The notes below the pieces were generated by a model that did not search any database, had not been told where the DNA came from, and saw nothing but the letters and a program-made list of their open reading frames with translations. From Talinum fruticosum (taxonomy: Eukaryota; Streptophyta; Magnoliopsida; Caryophyllales; Talinaceae), in the NCBI GenBank assembly GCA_021018815.1, contig JAITYX010000003.1, positions 14,465,501 through 14,529,500 of the forward strand: DNA of 64,000 bases, given 5' to 3'. The position numbers and the translations under genes were made by a program. Shown here in pieces: positions 34,449 through 45,530 of this stretch (the stretch's first letter is position 1; each line of letters opens with the position of its first letter).

Positions 34449-35932
34449 CAGCCATCCCTAAAAGAGGTTTAGCCCAAGACTTTCTAGGGTCTGCAACCAA
34501 GAAACCTAGAACCAAGCAAGCTCAAGAAGGTCCTTCTAACCCCTCCAAAATCTTCGTCACCTAACCCCTCACGTTGGATGACAAGTTCTTCCCAACCACA
34601 TCCTTCTCGTGGTTGAATCACATCAAAACCACTGGAGTCTACAACTTCCTTTGCTTCGATGAATTTATTTACCCGTAACTCGTTGCTAAGTTCTACTATA
34701 ATCTTTCCTGCTCCGAGGGTGTCATCGCCTCAAGAGTTCGCGAAACTGTTGTGCGCATAAATCTTTCCCTCCTCCATCGTCTTTCCAAAGTTTCGTCTAT
34801 TTTCCTCAACTACAATCCCATCCCTTGCAATGAGATTGTGTATGAGTTCTTTGAAAAATACGCCATGGAAGTCCCCGAGTCACAAAAGAATTTCTTAGTG
34901 ACACGAGTGAAGACTAAGGCTAGATTTCTATGTTTCCTTCGATGAGAACTTTCTTCTCTCATCATTCAAGAAAAGAGAATCCTAACTCATAGATTCTCAA
35001 AGCTTTGTTCGATATCCTTGAAGGCTACAATGTAGACCTCTTCCCAATTATCATCGAGCGGATGGCCGCTGTGCTAGCTCAATCAAAGAAAACCTCTCCT
35101 CTTTCCTTCAGAGCCCTTTTAACCTTAGTTTTCAACCTCGTTTAAGGTTCCCCTCCTCTCGCACTCCAAATGCAAGTGTATGAGGCTTCCATTGTTGTTG
35201 GCAGAAAGGAACTTCTTGGATACGGGTACCAGGAAACCAAGTCCGGTGTCCGGGTCCATGGGTCGAACCGAGGCCACCTTCACCTCCTCCTCACACTTAG
35301 ACTCACCTATCTCTCCGTCCTCCACCCGGTGTTGCTTCCACCTGAGGTCCTCCCGCCCAAGCCACTGCCGCCTTGTCTACGATCCCGATAGACAAGCTCT
35401 CCTCTCGTGTCTGCAGAAATTTGGGACACCCTTCGCTCCTTCAAAATCGTCCTTCGGACCATTACCATAAACCGGAAGATCGGTCTAATCTCAAATTCGA
35501 GAGCAACAGGATATGCTTCTCGAAATGAAGAGCCTGGTCAAGGAGCAACAGGAGCAACTCGAGCTCTTCCGCAAAAGGCGGACTCAAGGCCGCTCGAGAC
35601 CCAAAAGCCGAGATACTTCGAGGAGTCCTTGAGCCCTACCAAGTCTCCTCCGGAGAGGCGGAAGAAGAAGAGGAAGCTGCGTCTCAGGCAGCCTATTTCG
35701 AGGAGGAGGAAGAGCGAGGAGGAAGAGGAAGAAGAGGAGAAGAAGGAAGAAGAAGAGAAGAAGGAAGAAGCCGAAGGACCAGGTGCTGTAGTTCCTCAAC
35801 CCGAACCGATCAACTAAGATAGCGATCCGAGTGGGTCAAAAGACCTCGCGGACGTTAGACAGTCCATAGCAGTCAAGCCTAAAGAAGCGCCCACCTTCGT
35901 TGTCTTACAAGAGGATGAGCCACTAGATGACT
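34449..35932 (+). pseudogene. Element F, ORF3 (most readable copy)
   Basis: Starts where D has its ATG, but the start codon is altered (ATT). Domain order: a basic N-terminus (KPRTKQAQEGPSNPSK); a conserved globular part with FFPTTSFSWLNHI, TTGVYNFLCFDEFIYP and LVAKFYYNLSCSEGV; then the open frame 34751-34945 with INLSLLHRLSKVSSIFLNYN and YEFFEKYAMEVPESQKNF; a middle part with VVGRKELLGYGYQETKSG (35203-35260); a proline-rich stretch; then a Gln/Arg and strongly Glu/Lys-rich tail (35640-35800) likely to form a coiled coil. The first part resembles domains annotated as putative plant transposon protein; a nucleic-acid-binding or structural role is conceivable but unproven. The copy ends at 35932, where an inverted LTR begins. 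Confidence 0.7.
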
Positions 35933-36207
35933 TGAAGGTTTGCTCAAGGAGAGGCTAAGTCACCCTAGAGGGGGTGAATAGGGTGGTGAAAGATTTTTTG
36001 AAAAATATAACTCTTTTGATCAAAGGACAGAAAGAAGCAGATTTTGAGTGTACAATAGGGTCGAAAAGTATGAACTCGTAATGAAGATGCAGATTGAACT
36101 AAAGCATTAAGACAGATCCGAGTTTAGAATGAACTCAGAAAGTGAAGACACATAAATTACGTGGAAACCCTCCTCGGGCGTAAAACCACGGACCGTGCTA
36201 GTGAATT
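35933..36207 (-). repeat. Copia LTR fragment, minus orientation
   Basis: Starts ttgaaggtttgctc, the complement of an LTR 3' end, and runs to the ccacggaccgtg block, then stops at about 36207. It is joined head-on to a plus-orientation LTR piece, forming an inverted LTR junction. It begins inside ORF3 of F, so it entered as an insertion. Confidence 0.8.
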
Positions 36208-37294
36208 ATAGTGTTCAAATAATCTCTCTAACACTCTTTATCTAAGTTCTGACTTTGTATTTCGGAGCAAAGTGAATTATAGTGTTAATTCCTATCTCTA
36301 GGTCAATTTATATGTTTGAGAATTATTTGTCCGGATCAAGTACCTATACTCGATTTTTTCACCTATAACTTGATCTTTCTTAGGATCGATTCTGATGGAA
36401 TTTGAGTATAATGAATATTAGACTCAGAAAATTCCACTCTTGTAGGTCGAAGATAATTATACACTTATCTTAATTAAATTATTATCTGTGCCTAATCATG
36501 GACCAAAGTATTTTATACTTTGAGAACCAAAATGATTTACTTTTGTAGGTTATTAAAACGAGGTTATCTCATTTTTTAATTACAAAAATAACCAACTTGA
36601 AGTCGTCAATCACCGCCAGACAAGGCTTTTCTACTTCGAACAAGGCTAAGACGCCGTGTTAGGGTTGTCTATTTTCAAAACTGGAAAACCGCAACGCTAA
36701 GCTTAACGCTGGTTTCCACCTTACTTTTCGGACATCAACAACTGATTGGAGCAACTTTAGGAGTCAAGAGCCGTTGCATAACATTCACATCTCAACGGAT
36801 CTTTTCGAGTGACTCGAAGAACCGTCTATATTTAATACTTTTTTGAGTTATAAAGTCTTATAATCAGTCACATACTCTTTTCTTACTTTCCGAGTAAGGT
36901 CCGTTGAGTGAGTCGTAAGAGTTAACTCAGCTCAATTGTCCCTAGTTGTAAAGGTTATCTCGGTTAGAAAGTACTAGATTAGATAAGGGAACTTCGAGTC
37001 TTAGAAAACACTATAAGGAATTATCTACGGGAGCAATTCTGGTTAAGTCGGTTCGTTATATTTTATGGATTCAAAATAGAGGATTTGACTTGGTGCTTGG
37101 ACTAGCATTGGCTGTGGTTTTCCGCCCCAGGAGGGTTTCCATGTATCTCCGAGTTATACTTTTCTAAGTTCAATCTAGACTCGGATTATCTTGTTCATTC
37201 TTTTCAAGCTTAAAGTTTCTACGTTTGATAAAATTTCCTCATCATCTTACTCACCCCCTCTAGGGTGACTAAGACTCACTAACAACAAACCTTC
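36208..37294 (+). repeat. Copia LTR fragment, plus orientation (5' truncated)
   Basis: Collinear with the LTR at 6107 from about base 280 onward and ending in the terminal accttca at 37294. Its 5' part is missing at the inverted junction. It lacks the TATA segment: about 36835 jumps from aagaaccgt to tctatatttaatac. Confidence 0.78.
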
Positions 37295-38410
37295 ACTATT
37301 CTTTTAACTTGATCATCTTTAGGATTGACTCGATGGAATTTGAGTATATTTTATATTAGACTCGAAAATTCCACTCTTCTAGGCCAAAGATAATTATGCA
37401 CTTAATTATCTTAATTTGATTATTATCTATGCCTAATTTTGGACCAAAGTATTTTCTACTTTGAGAAACAAAGTGGTTTACTTTTGTAGGTTATTCAAAC
37501 GAGGTCAACTCATTTTTGAAATACAAAAGTAGCCGACTTCTAGCTGTCAATCACCGAGTAGACAAGCTTTATCTACTTCGAACAGGGCTCGATACACCGT
37601 GTCGAGTTGTTTGTTTCAAAACTGGAAAACTCCAACCCTAGGCTCAACGGTGGCGTCCACCTTGCTTTTCGGACATCACCAGTTGATTGGAACATCTTTT
37701 CGAGCCAAGAGCCATTGCACAACGTTCACATTCCAACGGATCTTTTCGAGTAACTCAAAATAGCCGTCACAACGGCCAATAACGACTTTTGTTCAAAACC
37801 AAGACACAATGGTCACTCGCTTAGGCATCTATAAATAAAAGCCACTTTACAAGACTTAAAGATTGTTGAACATCATTTGCAAAACATATTAATTAAGCAA
37901 AAGTCATTGTTTTCATACTCAATCTTCCGTTAACAACTCCCAACTTGTAATTAATATTTTCCGAGTTGTAAATTCTTGCAATCGGTTACATACTTCTCTT
38001 ACTTTTTGAGTAAGGTCCCTTGACTGAGCCGTAAGGGTTAACTCAGCTCAGCTTGTCCCCGACTGTAAGGGTTATCTCAGTTAGGAAGTACTTGATCGGA
38101 TAAGGGAACTTCGAGTATAACATTGTAAGGAATTATCTAAGAGAGTAATTCCGATAAAGTTCGTAATTTGTATTTTGAGGATTCAAAATAGTGGATTTGA
38201 CTTGGTGCTTGGCCTAGCACTGTCCGTGGTTTTCTGCCCCCTTAGGGTTTCCACGTATTTATGAGTGTTTGCTTTTCTAAGTTCAATCTAGACTCGGACT
38301 CGCTTGTTTATCTCTTTCAAAGCAAAAATTGTCTATGTTTGTTTAAATTTCCTCATCACCCTAGTCACCCTCCTCTACGAGTGACTTAGACTCTCCAAGA
38401 GCAAACCTTC
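37295..38410 (+). repeat. Second tandem copia LTR fragment, plus orientation
   Basis: Begins in mid-LTR (ctattcttttaacttgatc) directly after the end of the previous LTR and ends gcaaaccttc at 38410. TATA box at about 37830 (TATAAATA). The tandem LTR-LTR arrangement, with no internal region between, points to recombination or deletion. RNase H sequence follows immediately. Confidence 0.78.
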
Positions 38411-38985
38411 GGACCGGATATAATGTTCGAGTGTATGCCTTTATGTAAGATTTCAATCTAATCCTAAGAAATCACATCTCATTGCGGTGAAGAGAATATT
38501 CGGATATCTTATAGGGACTCGTAATCTCGGCCTATGGTTTACAAAGAACTCGGAACCGACTCTCACCTGGATACTCACATGCCGACTATGCTAGTTATAA
38601 GGTTGATAGAAAGATCACATCAGGAGCATGCCAATTTCTTGGTCAATTCCTTATCTCCCGGCACTTAAAGAAGTAGAACTCAATTGCTCTATCAACTACC
38701 GAGGCTGAGTACATTTCACCTGGAGCTTGCTGTGCTCAAATTCTCCGGATCAAACAACACTTGAAGGATCTTGGATTATTATTCACGTATAAGAATCGAG
38801 TTCAACACTAAAAAACAAAGGATATTGAGGTCAGGTATCATTTTCTTAGAGACCACTCTCGAAAGGTGATATTGAAATTCAATTTATCCCTACTAAGTTT
38901 CGAGTTAGCTTATATATTCACTACGCCTCATAGTGAGGATCGGTTTTGTTTTATTAGGAATGAGCTTGGCATGATTAATGCATGA
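38411..38985 (+). pseudogene. Copia pol fragment, RNase H end
   Basis: Joins the LTR end to pol at the counterpart of RPDIMFSVC and continues through RNase H (YKVDRKITSGACQFLG-like at about 38595-38640; EAEYI region at about 38700; LGMINA) to the stop TGA 38983-38985. Several indels. It is the 3' remainder of an element whose 5' part is not in the window, or lies beyond the LTR insertion. Confidence 0.8.
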
Positions 38986-39172
38986 TTATGTGATTTATTG
39001 CATGAATTATTATTTCATGATTATGTGTTATATGCCCCGAATAGATAACAAATGGATAAGTTGACTCAGAGTGAAACCGACCTATGAGTTATTGGTGTTC
39101 TAAGTGTTCTTAGTCACTTAGACATTCTTACTCGAGTAAGATTCAAATTATGAGCAAAATGGACATCAAAAT

Positions 39173-39208
39173 TTTGAGATCATCTCTCGATAAATGGAGA
39201 ATCTCATG
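39173..39208 (+). ncRNA. Conserved hairpin (fragment near 39.2 kb)
   Basis: TGAGAT pairs with ATCTCA, six bases, both arms changed relative to D (GAAAT/ATTTC becomes GAGAT/ATCTC). Inner stem TCTCT/GGAGA kept. Confidence 0.57.
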
Positions 39209-39391
39209 AATGTTTTCAAAAACTCTTTCTTCTCTCTCTTTCTCTTTCTCTATGTCACGCGAACAGTCGCAGAAACTAGCCATTGAAAGAAAGCCGTTAG
39301 AAAACTAGCCATTTCAGCGTAGAGCGACACAGACGATCCGAGAACCGTTGCTTGGTATTTGGGTCGAAAGATGGTTGGAAGCCTTTTTCTC

Positions 39392-39399
39392 TATAAATA
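39392..39399 (+). promoter_or_regulatory. Putative internal TATA box for ORF3 (39.4 kb fragment)
   Basis: TATAAATA followed by GCACCGC and about 170 bases of CT-rich leader before the ORF3 start region at about 39572. Confidence 0.52.
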
Positions 39400-39571
39400 G
39401 CACCGCTTCATTTTTTTTTCTCTACTTTACCTACTTATTGATTTCACTCTCGCTCTCATTTCTCTTAGAACTCACTTACTAGTACTCACTCTTTCTCTCT
39501 AAATTCTAAATTCTCTCTATTGTCTATTCAATCTCGCGTTTCACTCTCTCAATCTCTACACTCTAAATATA

Positions 39572-39665
39572 CCTAAGAGATGAGCTACTCAAGAAAGACG
39601 TTCGGCCACCAAGAAGGCCAGAACCAAATCTACCAAGACCGAGGTCGCACCAAGCAAAGGTAAAA
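39572..39665 (+). pseudogene. ORF3 5' fragment at inverted junction
   Basis: Matches the ORF3 start (start codon now ATA, then PKR-like codons and TKKARTKSTK) for about 90 bases. Around 39660-39690 the sequence switches to minus-strand ORF3 of element G. This is an inversion breakpoint inside the same gene in opposite orientations. The exact base cannot be set by eye. Confidence 0.6.
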
Positions 39666-39709
39666 ATGTTGCCTCGGATCCTCGAAAACACCAGGTGGGG
39701 CAGGTAGAG

Positions 39710-41925
39710 TGTTTAGCTTGTCGTACAGCAACAAATTAAACCACTACTTAAACTTATAATAAACAATATAGCAAGGGCAAGTAGGGATCGAATCCACGAG
39801 GAAAGATATAATAACATGCAAGTTTTAATCTAATTAAATTTACTACTCTTAAAAACAAAACAGAAAATATAAATTAAAATCAATAACTAAAATTCATAGA
39901 AAATTATCTAATAACTAAATAAATAATTTATACAGAATAATAAAACTACAATAACCCAGAAATATTTTTGTATATTTTTTAGAACAATTAAAACAGAAAA
40001 CTAAAGCAGAAAACAAACAAATTCTAAAACAGAAAATTAAATAAGTAAAATTCTGCACTAAAATAATTACGAAAATAAATACTAAAATTACCCAGAATAA
40101 TAATACTAATTTTCTAAACCTAACCAGACCCTAAAAATATAAAAACAAAATTTAAAATCTAATTTACGAATTTATTTTATTAAAAACCTGCAGTAATTAA
40201 ATTCAAGAATTAAATCTGAAAAAATATCAAATTAATTCCAAAAATTATAAAATTTAATCACAGCAAATTAGGACTCTATCTAAACCCTAAAAGAAAATAA
40301 AACAAGAAAAATAACAAAAGAAACTATTTTAAAACTAATTTCTAACAAACTGACTCAAAAATAATACACACTAACAGAAAATTAATTCTGAAAATTAAAA
40401 TATATAAAGACTCAAAATTAAATTAAAATAAAATTACTAAAACTAACCTAAAATACTGATCTTTAGGGGGTAACGAAATTAATAATAAAAGACTATATAT
40501 TTATAAATAAAAATTGACAAGCTAAAGAAAATAACTAAAAAGCAAACAAATAATTATCAAAGATAGCAAATTTATAAAAAACACTTAGTATAATCTATAT
40601 CCACCATGCAAATTATTATTTATCATTAACACACAAATTGATCTACCCATGAGCTAAACTGTAGAAGACAACCACTAGCGGATCTTCCCCGTTTTTCCTT
40701 AGTTATTAGTTTACTTAGACCTAGCCCTAATACAAACCCTACTAATATTGATAACCCTAGCACTAGCACTAGAATTTAATCAAATCAGAGCATTAAGTAT
40801 TAGAAAAACATCATCTAGCACCTAATAACCAATCTACTAGCAAATTGATTTAAGAAGGATCTATGATAATTTCCTAATTAAAAGAGATGGGTATGAGCCA
40901 TCCATGATTAACTAGGGTGATACTTATGTCTAAAAGATCAAGCAATTACGTACTTAAACCCTCTAAACTATCACATGAATTTATATAAAACTAAATAGCG
41001 TGCACTCTAATTAATTAGACATAAATTCATAAACATTAAACACAAATTATCATAGAATCATGGATCAAATCAATAAGACAATAAAAATCAAAACTTTGTT
41101 TCAAAATAAATAATTTAACATGGCTTCAATGAGATTATACTAAGTATAAGAAAAACTACTCAAACATAATGTAACTTGGGACATGTAAACTCAATAAAAA
41201 TAACATCTTTAATATCAAACTACAATAAAAATAGAGTCTTTAAAATAAAAATTACAATAATAAAATTACTACCATAATCCTTGCCATGATGATCAAGAAG
41301 GTGATGAGGAGAGTTGATGATGATTATGATAAAGAGGTTAGATGAGGATGAGGATGATTATGATGATGGTAGGTAAAGAAAAGGACAGCAAGAGATGGCG
41401 TGAAAGCTAATGGTGATGAGTAGCAAGGGTAGGATTAGCGTGAGGGGGAGCAGCGATGAAGTGGGCAAGGGTTGTGTGTGCTGTCGGCAGCAAGGGGAAG
41501 CCAGCAAGAGGAGGGAAGGAGTGTGTGCAAGGGCTGCGTGGCTTTTGGCAGCGGCTTATGTTGTGGGCAAGAGCCCCCTCTCTCCCTCTCCATGATGATA
41601 ATAAGTAGTATATATAGGGTGAAAGAGTTAGGGTTTATTTCTCTTTCTTCTCTTCTAAGTTTGCTTTTCTATTCCACTTAGGATTTCCTAAAATATAATA
41701 TCCTAAAATAAATATTTTATTACATATTATATTTATGGACCGACTTCATATATTTTCTTGGATGCTTGTCGGTAGCTAAAAATCCACTTTTAACGACTTT
41801 TCTTCTCTTCCCCACTTTATTCGATAATTACCTATAAATAGACAAAATAGAATAAATTAGATAAAATAAACTATATAATATAAACTAAATAACTACTAAA
41901 AATACGTATAAAATACGACTTAACG
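39710..41925 (-). mobile_element. 2.2-kb TG...CA insertion L1 (solo-LTR-like)
   Basis: AT-rich element starting TGTTTAGCTTGTCGTAC and ending TACGACTTAACG, with inverted terminal words (TGTTAAG/CTTAACA in the sister copy). On the minus strand a TATATATA box (41609-41616) lies about 310 bases from its start, suggesting an LTR in minus orientation, with a long AT-rich region after it. No gag or pol. Near-identical to 41996-44070 except in a GC-rich island at 41280-41593. Flanks tagag / agaga are an imperfect duplication at best. I infer a solo LTR, probably of a Ty3/gypsy element; a non-autonomous TRIM-like element is the alternative. Confidence 0.65.
41280..41593 (-). other. GC-rich variable island in L1
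   Basis: Stands out from its AT-rich surroundings and is not shared with L2. On the minus strand an ATG at 41593, 16 bases past the TATA box, opens a 52-codon frame (MERERGGSCPQH..., Pro/Leu/Cys-rich). The neighbouring ATC/ATG-rich repeats at 41290-41370 are low complexity. L2 keeps the first ATGGAGAG and then has unrelated sequence. I do not recognise a protein and doubt that it is coding. Confidence 0.45.
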
Positions 41926-41995
41926 AGAGAGAGAGGGGTTTCTTTCTCGGTCCGAGGCGAAGAAGGTGGCCTCGGCTCCGAGTTGTGTACCCGAG

Positions 41996-44070
41996 TGTTA
42001 AGCTTGTCGTACAGCAACAAATTAAAGCACTACTTAAACTTATAATAAACAATATAGCAAGGGCAAGTAGGGATCGAATCCACGAGGAAAGATATAATAA
42101 CATGCAAGTTTTAATCTAATTAAATTTACTACTCTTAAAAACAAAACAGAAAATATAAATTAAAATCAATAACGAAAATTCATAGAAAATTATCTAATAA
42201 CTAAATAAATAATTTATACAGAATAATAAAACTACAATAACCCAGAAATATTTTTGTATATTTTTAGAATAATTAAAACAGAAAACTAAAGCAGAAAATA
42301 AACAAATTCTAAAACAGAAAATTAAATAAGTAAAATTCTGCACTAAAATAATTACGAAAATAAATAGTAAAATTACCCAGAATAATAATACTAATTTTCT
42401 AAACCTAACCAGACCCTAAAAATATAAAAACAAAATTTAAAATCTAATTTACGAATTTATTTTATTAAAAACCTGCAGTAATTAAATTCAAGAATTAAAT
42501 CTGAAAAAATATCAAATTAATTCCAAAAATTATAAAATTTAATCACAGCAAACTAGGACTATATCTGAATCCTAAAAGAAAATAAAACACAAAAAATAAC
42601 AAAAGAAACTATTTTTAAACTAATTTCTAACAAACTGACTCAAAAATAATAAAAACTGACAGAAAATTAATTCTGAAAATTAAAATATGTAAAGACTCAA
42701 AATTAAATTAAAATAAAATTACTAAAACTAACTTAAAATACTGATCTTTAGGGGGTTTAATGAAATTGATAATAAAAGACTATAACTTTATAAGTAAAAA
42801 TCAATAAACTCAAGAGAATAACTAAAAGCAAACAAATAATTATCAAAGATAACAAATTTATAAAAACACTTAGTATAATCTATATCCACCATGCAAATTA
42901 TTATTTATCATTAAGACACAAATTGATCTACCCATGAGCTAAATTGTAGAAGACAACCACTAGCGGATCTTCCCCGTTTTTCCTTAGTTATTAGTTTACT
43001 TAGGCCTAGCCCTAATATAAACCCTACTAATATTGATAACCCTAGCACTAGCACTAGAATTTAATCAAATCAGAGCATTAAGTATTAGAAAAACATCATC
43101 TAGCACCTAATAACCAATCTACTAGCAAATTGATTTAAGAAGGATCTATGATAATTTCCTAATTAAAAGAGATGGGTATGAGCCATCCATGATTAACTAG
43201 GGTGATACTTATGTCTAAAAGATCAAGCAATTACGTACTTAAACCCTCTAAACTATCACATGAATTTATATAAAACTAAGTAGCGTGCACTCTAATTAAT
43301 TAGACATAAATTCATAAACATTAAACACAAATTATCATAGAATCATGGATCGAATCAATAAGACAATAAAAATCAAAACTTTGTTTCAAAATAAATAATT
43401 TAACATGGCTTCAATGAGATTATACTAAGTATAAGAAAAACTACTCACACATCATGTAATTTAAAACATGTAAACTAAATAAAACTAGCATCTTTAGTAT
43501 TAATCTATCAATAAAAACTCAATCTTTTCTAATAAAAATTACAAAGCTAAATTATACTACCGATATTAGTTTCTTTGACCCGGGAAGATGAAGAAGATGA
43601 TGATGGATGGTGGCTGGTCGGGCAGCGGACAGCACGGTGCAGCCAGCAAGGAGCGAGCAGCAGACGAGTGCGGTGCAGCCGAGGAGGACGTGAGGTGGCT
43701 GGGATGTATGTGGCTGGCTTCCTAGGTCTCTCTCCATGATGATAATAAGTAGTATATATAGGGTGAAAGAGTTAGGGTTTATTTCTCTTTCTTCTCTTCT
43801 AAGTTTCCCTTTTCTATTCCACTTAGGATTTCCTAAAATATAATATCCTAAAATAAATATTTTATTACATATTATATTTATGGACCGACTTCATATATTT
43901 TCTTGGATGCTTGTCGGCAGCTAAAAATCCACTTTTAACGACTTTTCTTCTCTTCCCCACTTTATTCGATAATTACCTATAAATAGACAAAATAGAATAA
44001 ATTAGATAAAATAAACTATATAATATAAACTCAATAACTACTAAAAATACGTATAAAATACGACTTAACA
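41996..44070 (-). mobile_element. 2.1-kb TG...CA insertion L2 (solo-LTR-like)
   Basis: Sister of L1, same orientation, 70 bases away. Termini TGTTAAG and CTTAACA are perfect inverted repeats. Flanks are cccgag on the left and cccgga on the right, a near-match five-base duplication. TATATATA at 43753-43760 (minus). The 70 bases between L1 and L2 are host ORF3, so these are two separate insertions rather than the LTR pair of one element. Confidence 0.68.
43555..43737 (-). other. GC-rich variable island in L2
   Basis: Occupies the same place as the L1 island but with different sequence and about 130 bases shorter. A 61-codon frame starts at ATG 43737 (MERDLGSQPHTSQPPHVLLG...), with Ala/Leu/Cys-rich content and a His run. 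Only the first codons match L1. Confidence 0.45.
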
Positions 44071-45118
44071 CCCGGATACCGGGTTGAGTTTCCTGATACC
44101 CGTACCCTTGAAGTTCCTTTTTGCCGACCATAACGGTAGCCTCGTAAGTAGCGTTAGGGTCCGAGGGGAGAGGAACTTTAAATTGTTTAAAAACAAGGGT
44201 GAGAAGAGCACCGAAGGGAAGAGGGGTGTTCTTCTTATTTTGGAGTTAAGCCGGCACAACTGCCATCCGCTCAATGATAGAAGGGAAGAGGTCTACTTTG
44301 TAGCCCTCAAGAATGTCAAAAAGTGCTTTTAAATGCTTGGAGTTGGGGTTATCCTTGCTGGAATGCTAAGAGAAAAAGGTTCTCATCAGTAGGAAGCACA
44401 AAAGGCGTGCTTCGACTTCAACCGAGTCACCGAAAAATTTTTCCATTACTCAGGGAACTCTTTGGCGAATTTTTCAAAGAAGTCATCAGCGACTTTAGTG
44501 AAAGGAATAGGGTTGCTGTTCAAGAAAAGAGAGGAAACCTTGAACAGGCGGTGGAGGAGAGATGTGTTTATGTGAACAAGTAACGTTCGAACCCCGGAGG
44601 TTAGAACACCTTCGGAGTGAGTGAGGTGAGTGTAAAAGTCGAAACGAGTTCGGGGTAAATGAACTCGCTGAAACAAAGAAAATTGTAAACACCGGTAGTT
44701 TGAATGTGGGGCAACCAGGAGAATTTTGTGGTTGGAAAGAACTTGTCGTCCAAGTGTAAGATGCTCGGGTGACAACCGGTTTAGAAGGTGTTGAGCCTTC
44801 TTGGCTTTTGGTGCGTGGCTTTTTAGATGAAGAGCCAAGAAAGTCGGGATGATTACCTCTCTTAGGCGTTTTGTGAGGAAGAGTAGAAAAGAATGAAGCT
44901 TTGAGGAAGAGAAGAGAAGAGAGTAGGTCACCGAGAGTGAAAGAAAAAGAGTAGAAGAAAGAGTTGAGAGCAATCGAGCTTACTTGAGATAATCTTTACG
45001 TCGCTTGAAAATGTCCAGAGACCACTCGTAGACGTGGAAAGCTTCCGCGAAAAGTTTTGCTTAGGAGAGAAAGATAGTAAATGAAATGTGAAGTAACGAG
45101 ACGAAGATGAATAGGCGC

Positions 45119-45126
45119 TATTTATA
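45119..45126 (-). promoter_or_regulatory. Putative internal TATA box for ORF3 (element G)
   Basis: Minus strand reads TATAAATAGCGCC, the same word as in D, about 240 bases before the ORF3 start. Confidence 0.55.
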
Positions 45127-45303
45127 GAAAGATAAACGTCCGTTAACTATCCGTTCGACTCGGCTTGTCCATCAGTCACCTTAGATCGGTGTGACGGTTC
45201 TCTTCTTCAACGATTAGGATTCAAGTGGTTTGAAATCCATCGGCTAGCGTTTGATCACAGCTCACGAGAGAGAAAGAGAGAGAAAAAGATTTTGAAAATA
45301 AAG

Positions 45304-45339
45304 TCCGAAATTCTCCACTTATCTAGAGATGATCCCGGA
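45304..45339 (-). ncRNA. Conserved 36-nt hairpin (element G)
   Basis: On the minus strand TCCGGGAT pairs with ATTTCGGA over eight positions including two G-U. Inner stem TCTCT/GGAGA kept. It lies about 190 bases after the pol stop, as in D. Confidence 0.6.
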
Positions 45340-45530
45340 GATTTGATGTCCATTTTTCTCAAAAATCCGAGTCCGACTCAGCTAAGTTTTCTAAGTGAGT
45401 CGAAACTTCACATAAATAATAACTATCGGCTTAGTATCACCGAATCAACTCGATCCAATGGTTATTAACAATTTGAACGCACATAACTCATAATCATGCA
45501 ATGAATATTTTCACATAAGAAAGCACATGA

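Larger units (their letters stand above)
39666..44876 (-). pseudogene. Element G, ORF3 (minus), split by two insertions
   Basis: ORF3 of minus-strand element G in three pieces: 44071-44876, 41926-41995 and about 39666-39709. Between them sit two 2.1-2.2 kb TG...CA elements. The start codon (at about 44876) is ACG rather than ATG; codons for PKRG follow. Recognisable content includes LTLGRQVLSNHKILL (shifted), VYNFLCFSEFIYPEL (shifted) and INTSLLHRLFKVSSLFLNSN with ADDFFEKFAKEFPE (44446-44600), matching F. The 70-base middle piece matches D 27250-27320, and the last piece matches D at about 27330-27345, so the order is collinear. The 3' end is lost at the inversion near 39665. Confidence 0.72.

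Noticed and set aside
41410..41681. Plus-strand small frames with Cys-rich peptide in L1
   Set aside because: Not present in the sister copy L2; falls in the variable GC-rich island without other gene signals.
40250..43050. aaccctaa words in L1 and L2 as telomere-like repeats
   Set aside because: They are scattered single words in AT-rich sequence, not arrays.
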